This document shows positions 17,557 through 26,651 of a DNA stretch of 64,000 nucleotides, piece after piece. Positions within the stretch are counted from its first letter, which is position 1. Every line of letters begins with the position of its first letter. Position numbers and translations under genes: made by a program. The notes under the pieces are model-generated. The model ran no database searches. It saw nothing but the letters and a program-made list of their open reading frames with translations, and was not told where the DNA came from. This DNA is from JACADW01 sp963747985 (lineage in GTDB: Bacteria > Acidobacteriota > UBA6911), in contig CAVVHG010000001.1 of the NCBI GenBank assembly GCA_963747985.1, forward strand, positions 891,101-955,100, read 5' to 3'.

Positions 17557-18414
17557 ATGAGCACCAGAGGCTGGATCGTATTGGGAGCGCTGATGGCCGT
17601 AACCCTGATTGCCGCAGGTTGCGGCGGCGGATCGGGCACCGGAGCCAAGGCTGTCACTGTCAAGGGATCAGACACGATGGTGATCCTCGGGCAGCGTTGG
17701 GCCGAAACCTACATGGGCGAGCATCCGGGAACTCGGATCCAGGTTACTGGTGGAGGGTCCGGCACCGGAATCGCCGCCTTGATCAACGGCGGCACGGACA
17801 TCTGCGAAGCCTCGCGGCCGATGAAGGACAAGGAGAAGGAGCAGGTGCGCAGCCGTCACGGGAGGGATGTCAAAGAGATCCCGGTTGCCCTGGACGGCGT
17901 GGCCATCTACGTGAACGAGTCCTCTCCGATCCAATCTCTCTCGCAGCCGCAGATCAAAGGGATCTATACCGGGAAAATAACCAATTGGCGCGACGTGGGA
18001 GGCAGCGATCAGAAGATAGTGGTCTACAGTCGCGAAAACAATTCCGGCACGTACGTCTTCTTCAAGGAGCATGTGCTTGCGAACGAGGATTTTGCCCGTG
18101 AGATCCAGACCCTGCCCGGTACGGCGGCGGTCGCCAACGCCGTCGCCAAGGATCCGGCTTCGATCGGGTACGGAGGGATCGCTTACGCCACCGGCATACG
18201 AGCGGTTGCGGTGAAGCGCGATGAGAATGCCGAGGCTGTCCACCCCTCGCTTGAGACAGTGCAGAACGGGCAATACCCGCTTTCCCGGAGCCTCTTTTTC
18301 TACACAATCGGGGAACCGGAAGGCGAGGTGAAGGCGTTCGTGGAGTGGGTGTTGGGATCCGAAGGTCAGAAGATATGCGAAGCAGTGGGGTACTATCCTC
18401 TAGTCCGGAAATGA
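17557..18414 (+). CDS. pstS: Phosphate ABC transporter substrate-binding lipoprotein PstS
   Basis: 285 residues from the ATG at 17557 (GGGAGG site); an in-frame start at 17509 would spoil the signal peptide. The signal ends in the lipobox IAAGC followed by a Gly/Ser linker. Phosphate-binding signatures are clear: 'VKGSDTMVILGQRWAETYM', 'GGGSGTGIAALINGGTDICEASRPMK', 'PVALDGVAIYVN', and 'RENNSGTYVFFKEHVL'. It captures inorganic phosphate outside the inner membrane and delivers it to PstC/PstA. First gene of pstSCAB1B2-phoU-phoB; its stop overlaps pstC. Confidence 0.95.
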   Translation: MSTRGWIVLGALMAVTLIAAGCGGGSGTGAKAVTVKGSDTMVILGQRWAETYMGEHPGTRIQVTGGGSGTGIAALINGGTDICEASRPMKDKEKEQVRSRHGRDVKEIPVALDGVAIYVNESSPIQSLSQPQIKGIYTGKITNWRDVGGSDQKIVVYSRENNSGTYVFFKEHVLANEDFAREIQTLPGTAAVANAVAKDPASIGYGGIAYATGIRAVAVKRDENAEAVHPSLETVQNGQYPLSRSLFFYTIGEPEGEVKAFVEWVLGSEGQKICEAVGYYPLVRK

Positions 18415-19376
18415 CAGATGTTCGGCTCCCGAGGGCAAGTTTTGCGGGTTCCCTGAGCGACCGCCTGGCGTCGATCGTCATAAGGGGGAGCGCCTTTCTG
18501 GCCATTCTCTCCCTCGTTCTGATCTTCATCTTCATAGGCAAGGAGGCGCTGCCGATCCTGACCTCCCCGGAGATTCAGAAGGAGGCCAGCCTCAGCACCC
18601 TCTTTTCCCCTCAGCCCGCGAAGCCCGGAGCGCGCCCCGAGTACACGTGGCAGCCGGTATCGGAGGTCCCGAAGTACTCGATCCTGCCGCTCTTTGTGAG
18701 CACGTTGAAGGTAACGGTCATAGCGGTTCTATTCGCGATCCCGCTTGCCGTCGCGGCGGCGCTCTACACCGCGGAATTTGCCCATCCATGGGTGCGCGAG
18801 GTGGTCAAGCCGGCCATCGAACTTCTGGCGGGCATACCGAGCGTGGTGATCGGTTTCTTCTGCCTGATGGTACTGGCGGGCTGGTTGCAGCAGGCATTCG
18901 GCATGACATACCGTCTGAATGCCATCACCGCAGGCATCGGCCTCAGCCTGGCGGTCATACCGATTGTCTACACGGTTGCCGAGGATGCCTTCTCATCTGT
19001 CCCGCAGACCTTCCGCGAGGGCTCGCTGGCGATGGGAGCTTCCTCCTGGCAGACCGCCTGGCGCGTGGTTTTGCCGGCCGCGATGCCGGGCGTGCTGGCG
19101 GCGTGCGTTCTCGGCTTCGGCCGTGCCATTGGCGAGACCATGATCGTTCTGATGGCATCGGGCAACGCTCCGATCCTCTCCTTTTCGCCGGTGGATTCGA
19201 TTCGCACCTTCTCTGCGACGATAGCGGCGGAACTTGGTGAAGTGGTCGTGGGGAGCGCGCACTATCATGTGCTGTTCTTCCTCGGGGCCACTCTCTTTGT
19301 CCTCACGTTCCTGCTCAATCTCTTTGGGCACTGGTGGGTGGGGCGCCTGCAGAAGAAACTCCAGGGGGCTTCCTGA
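18411..19376 (+). CDS. pstC: Phosphate ABC transporter permease PstC
   Basis: 321 residues from the ATG that overlaps the pstS stop (ATGA). About six membrane spans, with a periplasmic segment of about 60 residues between TM1 (SAFLAILSLVLIFIFIGKEALPIL) and TM2 (VTVIAVLFAIPLAVAAALY). The EAA loop that docks the ATPase is 'FREGSLAMGASSWQTAWRVVLPAAMPG', followed by 'GRAIGETMIVLMASGN' typical of PstC. Together with PstA it forms the phosphate channel. Confidence 0.95.
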   Translation: MTDVRLPRASFAGSLSDRLASIVIRGSAFLAILSLVLIFIFIGKEALPILTSPEIQKEASLSTLFSPQPAKPGARPEYTWQPVSEVPKYSILPLFVSTLKVTVIAVLFAIPLAVAAALYTAEFAHPWVREVVKPAIELLAGIPSVVIGFFCLMVLAGWLQQAFGMTYRLNAITAGIGLSLAVIPIVYTVAEDAFSSVPQTFREGSLAMGASSWQTAWRVVLPAAMPGVLAACVLGFGRAIGETMIVLMASGNAPILSFSPVDSIRTFSATIAAELGEVVVGSAHYHVLFFLGATLFVLTFLLNLFGHWWVGRLQKKLQGAS

Positions 19377-19380
19377 CGCC

Positions 19381-20289
19381 ATGTTCGACAAGACCAGGAT
19401 CACCGGAGGAATCTTCCAGGGTCTCGCGGCACTGGCATGCGTCATCATCGTCGCCATGGTGGCGATCATCCTGGGGAACATAGTGATCCACGGCCTCGAC
19501 CGGCTTTCGATCGGGTTCCTCACCAGGGCGCCCGAGAAGGGCATGACCGGCGGTGGAATATTCCCGGCGATCTTCGGCACCTTCGCGCTGGTGTTACTGA
19601 TGACGATCGCCGTGATCCCGTTGGGCGTAGCGACGGCCGTGTACATGCATGAGTACGCCCCAAAGCGTTCCAGGATGGTGCACGTTGTCCGGCTGGCGAT
19701 TCAGAACCTGGCCGGCGTTCCCGCCATAGTCTTCGGGTTGTTCGGGCTTGGATTCTTTATCGAGTTCATCGGGCGCGGGGTGGACCGCGCGCTTTTCGGG
19801 GGTCGACTGGTTTACGGCCAGCCGGCAATCGTCTGGGCGGCGCTGACGATGGCGCTGCTGACTATGCCGACGGTTGTCGTCGCGACCGAGGAGGCGCTCC
19901 GCGCCATCCCCCAGAGCTACCGTGAAGTTGCCTATTCGCTGGGCGCGACGCGCTGGCAGATGATAAGCAGGGTCGTTCTGCCCCAGGCTGTCGGAGGCAT
20001 CCTCACCGGGGGCATTCTGGCGGTGAGCCGGGGCTCCGGCGAGGTCGCGCCGGTAATGTTCACGGGCGCAGCCTACTTTCTGCCGGAGTTGCCCCGACGG
20101 TTGAACGACCAGTTCATGGAACTGGGCTACCACGTTTATGTGATGACCACCCAGTCGCCGGATGTCGAAGCTACCAAGCCGATCCTCTATTCGACAGTTC
20201 TCGTCCTGCTGATGTTGACCTTTCTGCTGAACTTCACCGCGATCATGATCCGCGCCCGGATTCGGAAGAGGCTCAGATATGGCCGCTGA
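19381..20289 (+). CDS. pstA: Phosphate ABC transporter permease PstA
   Basis: 302 residues; starts four bases after pstC. Spans include LACVIIVAMVAIILGNIVIHGL, FALVLLMTIAVIPLGVATAVYM and NLAGVPAIVFGLFGLGFFIEF. The EAA motif is 'YREVAYSLGATRWQMISRVVLPQAVGGI', the docking site for PstB. The 3' end overlaps pstB1 by 11 bases, indicating tight translational coupling. As PstC and PstA each dock one ATPase subunit, two different PstB proteins could be placed asymmetrically. Confidence 0.95.
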   Translation: MFDKTRITGGIFQGLAALACVIIVAMVAIILGNIVIHGLDRLSIGFLTRAPEKGMTGGGIFPAIFGTFALVLLMTIAVIPLGVATAVYMHEYAPKRSRMVHVVRLAIQNLAGVPAIVFGLFGLGFFIEFIGRGVDRALFGGRLVYGQPAIVWAALTMALLTMPTVVVATEEALRAIPQSYREVAYSLGATRWQMISRVVLPQAVGGILTGGILAVSRGSGEVAPVMFTGAAYFLPELPRRLNDQFMELGYHVYVMTTQSPDVEATKPILYSTVLVLLMLTFLLNFTAIMIRARIRKRLRYGR

Positions 20290-21076
20290 CGCTGGTATCG
20301 CCGAGGCAGCGGCCGCGATCGGAGACGCGGCCCTGGTCCGGACGGAGGACCTCCGTGTGCGTGCCGGCAGGCTGGAGATACTCAAAGGCATTACTCTGGA
20401 TGCCTCGCGAGGTCAGATACTCTCGATCATAGGGCCGGCCGGCGCCGGTAAGTCGACGTACCTGCGTTGCCTCAACCGGATGGCTGAACTGGACCTGGAC
20501 ATCAGGATTGAAGGCAAGGTGTTGCTGGGAGGGGAATCCATCTACGGTTCCGGTGTGGACGTGGCACTGATCCGGCGCCAGGTCGCGACGGTCTTTTCGG
20601 TGCCCATTCCACTCCCCATGACGATTTACGAGAACCTGACGTTCGGCCTGCGTCTCCAGTCGGGTTCGCATGATTCCAACGAGGAAAGGGTTGAGGTCGC
20701 GCTGCGCGCGGCCTACCTTTGGGACGAGGTGAAAGACCGGCTCGGCGAGCCTGCACGCAATCTGTCGGGGGGGCAGCAGCAGCGGCTCTGCCTTGCCCGC
20801 AGCCTGGTTCTCTCGCCGAAGGTCCTGCTGCTCGACGAGCCGACTTCGGGCCTCGATCCGATTTCGACCGCCAGGATCGAGGAAGCGCTGCAGCAGCTGA
20901 AGTCCAACCTGGCGATCATTTTGGTCACGAACAATGTGAAGCAGGCGGCGCGCGCGTCCGATCGCACGGCTTTCTTCCTGTTCGGCGAGCTGATCGAATG
21001 CGAAAAGACCGGGAGGCTGTTCACGACCCCGCGGGATGCGCGGACTGCAGACTATATATCAGGCAGGTTCGGTTAA
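20279..21076 (+). CDS. pstB: Phosphate ABC transporter ATPase PstB1, degenerate Q- and H-loops
   Basis: 265 residues, overlapping pstA. Walker A GPAGAGKST, signature LSGGQQQR, Walker B VLLLDEP with the catalytic Glu, and D-loop SGLD are all canonical. However the Q-loop, normally 'VFQxPNPFP', reads 'TVFSVPIPLP' (Gln to Ser), and the H-loop, normally 'VTHNMQQA', reads 'VTNNVKQA' (His to Asn; codons acg aac aat). These changes should cripple hydrolysis at the site formed by this subunit's Walker A while leaving its signature free to serve the partner. An N-terminal Ala-rich extension of about 20 residues is present. Read together with PstB2 next door. Confidence 0.93.
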   Translation: MAADAGIAEAAAAIGDAALVRTEDLRVRAGRLEILKGITLDASRGQILSIIGPAGAGKSTYLRCLNRMAELDLDIRIEGKVLLGGESIYGSGVDVALIRRQVATVFSVPIPLPMTIYENLTFGLRLQSGSHDSNEERVEVALRAAYLWDEVKDRLGEPARNLSGGQQQRLCLARSLVLSPKVLLLDEPTSGLDPISTARIEEALQQLKSNLAIILVTNNVKQAARASDRTAFFLFGELIECEKTGRLFTTPRDARTADYISGRFG

Positions 21077-21089
21077 CGGGGGGCGACGC

Positions 21090-21857
21090 ATGCGAGACAA
21101 TACGGCACCCATCCTGGAAACCCGAGCGCTGGATCTTTGGTACGACCGTTTTCAGGCCCTGAAAGGTGTGAACCTCGCCATCCGGCCCCGGGCTATCACG
21201 TCAATCATCGGTCCTTCCGGCTGCGGCAAGTCAACGCTGCTGCGCGTGTTCAACCGGATGAACGAGACGATTCCACGGGTGCGCATCGCGGGCGACGCCC
21301 TGCTCGACGGCAAGTCGATCTACGGCGATCACATCGACCTGCGCCAGTTGCGCAAGCGTGTCGGCATGGTGTTCCAAAGGCCCAATCCGTTCCCGCTGTC
21401 GGTGTTCGAGAATGTGGCATACGGGCCAAAGATCCACAGCCTGGCCAGGCAAGACGACCTGATGGAGCGGGTCGAGATAGGTTTGAGGCAAACAGGATTG
21501 TGGGAGGCGCTCAAGGACAGGCTCGAGGCTTCCGCGCTGTCGCTGACGCCGGAGCAGCAGCAGCGTATCTGCATCTCGAGGCTGCTTGCCGTCGAGCCGG
21601 AAGTGCTCCTGATGGATGAGCCGTGTTCAGCCCTCGATCCGATCGCCACTGCGAGAATCGAGGAGCTCATGGTTGAGCTCAAGTCCCGTTACACGATCGT
21701 CATCGTGACGCACAACATGCAGCAGGCCGCGCGCGTCTCCGATGATGCTGCGTTCATGCTTCTGGGCGAACTGATCGAAACGGGCGAAACGCGAAAGATC
21801 TTCACCAATCCCTCGGACTCGAGGACGGAGCAGTACATTTCAGGGAGGTTCGGATAG
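21090..21857 (+). CDS. pstB: Phosphate ABC transporter ATPase PstB2, degenerate signature motif
   Basis: 255 residues from the ATG at 21090. Walker A GPSGCGKST, Q-loop MVFQRPNPFP, Walker B VLLMDEP, D-loop SALD and H-loop VTHNMQQA are those of a normal PstB. The signature is not: where PstB1 has LSGGQQQR this protein has LTPEQQQR, losing both glycines that contact ATP gamma-phosphate across the dimer. The defects are complementary to those of PstB1. The gene ends one base before phoU. Best read as the catalytic half of a PstB1/PstB2 heterodimer. Confidence 0.93.
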   Translation: MRDNTAPILETRALDLWYDRFQALKGVNLAIRPRAITSIIGPSGCGKSTLLRVFNRMNETIPRVRIAGDALLDGKSIYGDHIDLRQLRKRVGMVFQRPNPFPLSVFENVAYGPKIHSLARQDDLMERVEIGLRQTGLWEALKDRLEASALSLTPEQQQRICISRLLAVEPEVLLMDEPCSALDPIATARIEELMVELKSRYTIVIVTHNMQQAARVSDDAAFMLLGELIETGETRKIFTNPSDSRTEQYISGRFG

Positions 21858-22559
21858 ATGCAGCGTCACTTCGATGAAAAGATGCAGGAGTTGCTTGAGA
21901 TGCTGCTCCTCATGGGCCGCCTGGCTGAGTCCATGATTCAGGCGGCGATGCGTACGCTCATAGAGCGCAAAGAATCGTGCTGTTCCGAGGTGCATCGCAA
22001 GGAGAGGGAGGTCAACAACCTTCAGATTGAGATCGACGACCGCGCGGTCACGCTCACGGCTCTGCAGCAGCCGGTCGCGACCGACGTCCGGTTTCTGTTC
22101 ATGGCCTCGCGCATAGCCACTGAGCTGGAGCGCATCGGCGACCAGGCTGTCAACATTTGCGAGAACGCCCACCATGTGCTCAAGGCGCCGCCCTTGAAAC
22201 CGCTGGTGGACCTTCCGCAGATGGGTGAGGTTGCCGAATTGATGATGCGGAATGCCCTGGAGGCGCTGGTCAACAGGGATGTCGCCCTGGCGAACCGCGT
22301 GCTGGAAGAAGAAAATAGAGTTGATGCCTTCCGCGACCAGATCTTCCGCGTGCTTCTGACGTACATGATGGCCGATCCGGGAACGATCGAGCGCGCCCTT
22401 GCGCTCATCCTGATTTCCCGCAACCTGGAGCGCGTCGGAGATCACGCAACCAACATCGCGGAGGAAGTAATATACTTGGCCGAAGGGCGCGAGGTGCGCC
22501 ACAGCCATGAGGATGCGAGCGCCACGGCCGAATCCGCCGATTCTAATCCCGTGGCCTGA
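21858..22559 (+). CDS. phoU: Phosphate signalling protein PhoU
   Basis: 233 residues, directly abutting pstB2. Two tandem PhoU repeats of three helices each: the first contains 'EVNNLQIEIDDRAVTLTALQQPVATDVRFLFMASRIATELERIGDQAVNICENA', the second 'ENRVDAFRDQIFRVLLTYMMADPGTIERALALILISRNLERVGDHATNIAEEVIYL'. The ERIGD and ERVGD motifs are the metal-binding centres of the family. PhoU links the transporter to PhoR and keeps the regulon off when phosphate is plentiful. A short Ser/Ala/Glu tail follows. Confidence 0.95.
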   Translation: MQRHFDEKMQELLEMLLLMGRLAESMIQAAMRTLIERKESCCSEVHRKEREVNNLQIEIDDRAVTLTALQQPVATDVRFLFMASRIATELERIGDQAVNICENAHHVLKAPPLKPLVDLPQMGEVAELMMRNALEALVNRDVALANRVLEEENRVDAFRDQIFRVLLTYMMADPGTIERALALILISRNLERVGDHATNIAEEVIYLAEGREVRHSHEDASATAESADSNPVA

Positions 22560-22576
22560 CGTATTGAAGTGATCAC

Positions 22577-23287
22577 GTGACCAAGGGAACCATTCTCGTC
22601 ATCGACGACGAAAAAGACCTGATCGAACTGGTGCGCTACAATCTGCGGAGCGAGGGCTTCGAGGTCCTCGCGGCGCGCGACGGCGAGTCGGGCGTCAGGG
22701 AGGCCCTCGATCGCAGGCCGGACCTGGTCCTGATCGATCTCATGCTTCCGGGTATCGACGGGCTAGAGGTGTGCCAAAGGCTGCGCTCCGACGAGCGGAC
22801 AAGCCGGATCCCACTGATCATGCTAACCGCCAAGGGTTCGGAGGCGGACCGCGTAGTCGGCCTGGAACTGGGCGCGGACGACTACGTGACCAAGCCGTTC
22901 AGCCCGCGCGAGCTGGCAGCGCGTGTGAAGGCTGTATTGCGGCGTGCCGGCGGACAGCAGGAACCGCCTGATGTCATCCGCCGTGGAGCCATGGAGATCG
23001 ACATGGCCCGGCATGAAGTTCGGTGCGAGGGCGAAAGGGTCGAACTTACTGCCACCGAGTTTCGCCTTCTTCACCTCCTGGCGGCGCGGCCGGGACGCGT
23101 GTTTTCGCGGGGCGAGCTCATCGACGGTGCCCTTGGCCGCGATGTCGCGGTCCTGGACCGTACCATCGATGTGCACGTGGTGGCGCTTCGCAAGAAGCTC
23201 GGCAAATGCGGCGGGTGGATCGAGACCATCCGCGGCTTCGGGTATCGCTTTCGCGAAGACGAACCGTCAGGCCCCGAATCTCATTAA
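22577..23287 (+). CDS. phoB: Two-component response regulator, PhoB/PhoP type
   Basis: 236 residues from a GTG start 17 bases after phoU. Receiver domain at 1-120 with acidic pocket DDE, phospho-acceptor Asp in LVLIDLMLPG, and switch residues LTAKG and VTKPFSP. C-terminal winged helix of OmpR type at about 140-230 (VELTATEFRLLHLLAARPGRVFSRGELI, RTIDVHVVALRKKLG, IRGFGYRF). It probably binds the repeat at 17479 and activates its own operon. Its presumed kinase, phoR, is not adjacent but 1.6 kb further on, on the other strand. Confidence 0.93.
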   Translation: MTKGTILVIDDEKDLIELVRYNLRSEGFEVLAARDGESGVREALDRRPDLVLIDLMLPGIDGLEVCQRLRSDERTSRIPLIMLTAKGSEADRVVGLELGADDYVTKPFSPRELAARVKAVLRRAGGQQEPPDVIRRGAMEIDMARHEVRCEGERVELTATEFRLLHLLAARPGRVFSRGELIDGALGRDVAVLDRTIDVHVVALRKKLGKCGGWIETIRGFGYRFREDEPSGPESH

Positions 23288-23476
23288 CATCGGCCTCCAG
23301 GCAGGTCCGGTCTGGCAGACCGGGCCATTGCTCTCCAGGCCGGGTATTTGCGATTCATCACCGGACAGGAGATAATCAGCCGGTCTTCCTTTTCGTCTAC
23401 GCAATAGCCGTTTTGCAGGGATGAGGGCGGAGGCTGAGATCCGGGGGCGTAGACGGCGCCGGGAGCAGGCGGCGAT

Positions 23477-24868
23477 ATGACGGCACTCGCGATTATTGTG
23501 GTAAGCGGTCTCCTCTACTACTCTTCCACCAACCTTGGAACTCTCTGGCCCCTCGCATGGTTTGCTCCCGCCCCGGTACTCTGGTACGCGCTCGGTCCAG
23601 CTCCGAGGGTGCGCGTTGTTCTTGTTGCATTTGCGGCCTTTCTTGCGGGAGAGATCAATCTCATCCCGGTGTACTCGAGTGTTGTTCCGGTCGCCGCGCT
23701 CGTTGTCGCGGTGGCTATCCCGGCCGCCGCTTTTGCCGCCGTCGTCTTTCTGACAAGCCGCCTGGGGCCAGTTCTTCCGCCCGCTTCAGGCGTGCTCCTG
23801 TTTCCTGTGCTATGGACCGCGTGGGAATACCTGTTCAGCCTCGTCTCCCCCAACGGCACGTTCCTCAGCGTTGCCTATTCGCAGGTCCCCTTCCCGGCGG
23901 TCATCCAGATCGCGAGCGTCGCGGGGATGGCTGCGATCACATTCCTGGTTTCGCTGCTGCCCTCAGGCCTCGCATTTGCGCTCCGGGTGAAGCCGCTCCG
24001 GCCAGGCTACATCCTGGTCCCCGCATTCGTGCTCATTGCCGCGCTCGGATTCGGTATCGCCTCGCTTCTCCGCGTCGAGAATACTCACGAAGTCAGGGTG
24101 GGGCTCATCTCCAATAACAGCAACCGGCGCGGATACGGAACCAAAGAGCGGAACGTCGCTTTCGACGTGGCCGCAGCCTACGCCCGGGCCGTGGACTCGA
24201 TGGCGCCGCGCGGAGCAGAACTGGTGCTCCTGCCCGAGGCCTGCGTGACGCTCCGGCCGGAATGGTCGGCCGATGTGCGCGCATCGTTTGCAGGCGTCGC
24301 GAGCAGGAACCGTGTACTCCTGGTCGTCGGATTTGACGAGTACCTGGCGGACGGCACTCACCGAAATGTGGCCGAGGTGATTTCCCGATCGGGGACTTAC
24401 ATCGATCGCTACATCAAGCAACGGCACCTGCCCGGCCAGGACTATCAGACGGGGAAGGAAACTCTCGTGCTGCCCGGCGGCATCGGGGTGTCGATCTGCA
24501 AAGACATGGATTTTCCGTCCCTTGGCCGTCGCTACTCGCTGGCCGGCACCGGCCTGATGCTGGTGCCCGCCTGGGACTTCGGAAGAGACGCGCGCCTCCA
24601 CGCGCAGATGGCATGGCTGCGCGGGGTTGAAGGAGGGTACTCCGTGGTGCGCTGCGCGGAGGACGGCCTGCTGAGCGTCACGGACAGCAAGGGGGTTGCC
24701 GCGGCCATGTCGGAGAGCATGGGTAAGAGCGACGCGCTGCTCGCCGCCAGCGTGAAGCACGGCCCCGGAAATACGATTTACGCGCGGACAGGGGACATCT
24801 TTGCCGTCGTGTGCGTCCTGTCGTCGGCGGCGATGGTCGGCTTTGGCCTCATCAGTATCAGGGTCTGA
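23477..24868 (+). CDS. Lnt-like apolipoprotein N-acyltransferase family protein
   Basis: 463 residues. Six or so N-terminal membrane spans (about 1-200) are followed by a periplasmic carbon-nitrogen hydrolase domain (about 215-440) with the nitrilase triad: Glu in LVLLPEAC, Lys in YIKQRHLPG, Cys in GVSICKDMDF. This is the layout of Lnt, which acylates the N-terminal Cys of lipoproteins. The rather short length and divergent loops leave open a paralogue acting on another amine or amide. It lies between phoB and phoR, which is not a usual place for lnt. Confidence 0.8.
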   Translation: MTALAIIVVSGLLYYSSTNLGTLWPLAWFAPAPVLWYALGPAPRVRVVLVAFAAFLAGEINLIPVYSSVVPVAALVVAVAIPAAAFAAVVFLTSRLGPVLPPASGVLLFPVLWTAWEYLFSLVSPNGTFLSVAYSQVPFPAVIQIASVAGMAAITFLVSLLPSGLAFALRVKPLRPGYILVPAFVLIAALGFGIASLLRVENTHEVRVGLISNNSNRRGYGTKERNVAFDVAAAYARAVDSMAPRGAELVLLPEACVTLRPEWSADVRASFAGVASRNRVLLVVGFDEYLADGTHRNVAEVISRSGTYIDRYIKQRHLPGQDYQTGKETLVLPGGIGVSICKDMDFPSLGRRYSLAGTGLMLVPAWDFGRDARLHAQMAWLRGVEGGYSVVRCAEDGLLSVTDSKGVAAAMSESMGKSDALLAASVKHGPGNTIYARTGDIFAVVCVLSSAAMVGFGLISIRV

Positions 24869-24875
24869 CCCCGGT

Positions 24876-26651
24876 TCATGCGGGAACGGCAGGAAGAATG
24901 ACGGAGAAGGTGGAGCCGCGGCCGATTTCGCTCTGCACCTCGATGTGCCCGCCCTGGGCTTCCGCCAGGTGCTTGGCCACGGAGAGCCCGAGCCCCGTTC
25001 CGCCTGACTCGCGCGAGCGGGCGGCGTCGACCCGGTAGAAGCGCTCGAAGATCCTCTCCTGGTCCGCCTTGGGGATTCCGATGCCTGTATCGGAGACGCA
25101 GATCACGATCTTCCCATCCTCGGCAGCTGCGTTTACGGTGATCTTGCCGCTCGGGAGGGTGTAGCGCACAGCGTTATCGAGCAGGTTTTGCAGGATCTCC
25201 TGCAAGGCGTTGAGATCACCGTTGACCATGAGATTCCGGTCGTAGTCGCCCTCCAGGGCAATCGATTTCGGGGCGGCGCCAAGGCGCGCGGTCTCGAGAC
25301 AGGGATCGATGATTTCAGACACCCTGACGGGACGGGATTCCAATTGCAGCTGGCCGGCCTCGATCTGGGAGAGTCTGAGAAGATCATCGGTCAGACGGCC
25401 GAGCCGGACCGCGTTGCTTCGGATTATTTCCAGGAAACGGTCGCGGTTCTGGGCATCGTCCGCGGCGCCGGCCAGCAAAGTTTCGGCGAATCCCTGGATC
25501 GCGGTCAGCGGAGTTTTGAACTCATGCGATATGTTGGCCACGAAGTCCCGCCGGGCCCGCTCGAGACGGCGCAGTTCGCTGATGTCGTACAGCACGAGCA
25601 CGGCACCGGTGATGTTTCCATTCGACCTCACGGGTGCTGCCGTGACCGCGAAACTCCTGGCGCGCACCGCGCCGACAATCAGCTCGCTCTTCACACTCTC
25701 ATTGCCGGCGAGGGCGGTCCTGATCGCTTCCAATAGGTCGGACTGCCGGATCACCTCGACGATCGGACGTCCGTCAACGGAGGATCCCTCCATCCCGAGC
25801 GCCCGGCTGAAGGCCTCGTTGCAGAATGTGAGGCGTTGATTTGAGCCTATGACGGCCACGCCCTCCGTCATGCTGCGCAGGATCGCCGCCGACTGGTTCC
25901 GCTCCCCGGTCAAGGACCGGATCGTACGATCAAGCCGGGTGGCGCTCTCTCCCATCGTTCTGCCGAGGTCGGCCAACTCGTCTCCCCTGCGGTCCGCGGG
26001 CAGGGGGCGGAAGTCGCCGTCGGCAACCCTGCGGGAGAACTCCTTGAGCCGGTCTATACGTCGCGCCAGGGTGCCCGAAAAGAGAAGGGACAGACCTCCG
26101 GTCAATATAAGGATGACGACCGACACGGCCCAGAGCCGCGATCGAAAGCCGCGAAGCGCCTCGTCGAGACGTTCCAGCGGAAGCGACAGCCGGACTACGA
26201 TCGGCGGTCCCGCGGCCTGCTGATGCCGCACCGCGAGATAAACGAGGTCGAGAGCAAGTGTGTCGCTGTAGCGGACGGCCCGTCCCTCGCCTTGTGCCAG
26301 TGCGGCGCTGATCTCGGGCCGTCCCAGGTGGTTCTCCATCTTCGAGGGGTCCCCCTGCGAGTCTGAGAGCACGGTGCCATTGGAGGCTATTACCGTGACG
26401 CGCGCGCCGCTGTGGGCCATCCAGGCGGTCCAGTCTTTCAGCGCATCGGGGTCGTCGGGCTGCGGCGGATGGCTTTGGACGAGGTGTGCGAGCGAATCAA
26501 GCTCCGCGAAGCCCGTGTACAGATACTCGCGCCGGAGTGCCTGAACCACGTAGATGTCTATTCCCAAAAGGACCATCAGGAGGAGGAGGACATAGACAAT
26601 GCCCAGGCGCCAGAATAAGCCAAGCTTGATGCCTTTGATGAAGGTGGCCAT
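24876..26651 (-). CDS. phoR: Sensor histidine kinase, PhoR type
   Basis: 591 residues from ATG 26651; ATG 26666 and a longer frame to 26777 are alternatives. TM1 (FWRLGIVYVLLLLMVLLGIDIYVV), a periplasmic sensor of about 130 residues, TM2 (LWAVSVVILILTGGLSLLFSGTLA), HAMP, a PAS domain ('MTEGVAVIGSNQRLTFCNEAFSRALG'), HisKA with phospho-acceptor His in NISHEFKTPLTAIQGFAETLL, and HATPase with N box 'LQEILQNLLDNAVRYT', DTGIGIP and GGTGLGL. Convergent with the Lnt-like gene, ending 7 bases from it. Transcribed away from the pst operon but almost certainly the PhoB partner. Confidence 0.9.
   Translation of the reverse strand: MATFIKGIKLGLFWRLGIVYVLLLLMVLLGIDIYVVQALRREYLYTGFAELDSLAHLVQSHPPQPDDPDALKDWTAWMAHSGARVTVIASNGTVLSDSQGDPSKMENHLGRPEISAALAQGEGRAVRYSDTLALDLVYLAVRHQQAAGPPIVVRLSLPLERLDEALRGFRSRLWAVSVVILILTGGLSLLFSGTLARRIDRLKEFSRRVADGDFRPLPADRRGDELADLGRTMGESATRLDRTIRSLTGERNQSAAILRSMTEGVAVIGSNQRLTFCNEAFSRALGMEGSSVDGRPIVEVIRQSDLLEAIRTALAGNESVKSELIVGAVRARSFAVTAAPVRSNGNITGAVLVLYDISELRRLERARRDFVANISHEFKTPLTAIQGFAETLLAGAADDAQNRDRFLEIIRSNAVRLGRLTDDLLRLSQIEAGQLQLESRPVRVSEIIDPCLETARLGAAPKSIALEGDYDRNLMVNGDLNALQEILQNLLDNAVRYTLPSGKITVNAAAEDGKIVICVSDTGIGIPKADQERIFERFYRVDAARSRESGGTGLGLSVAKHLAEAQGGHIEVQSEIGRGSTFSVILPAVPA

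Noticed and set aside
20279..21857. PstB pair explained as sequencing error
   Set aside because: All substitutions are in-frame codon changes in otherwise intact genes, so a simple indel or frameshift cannot explain them.
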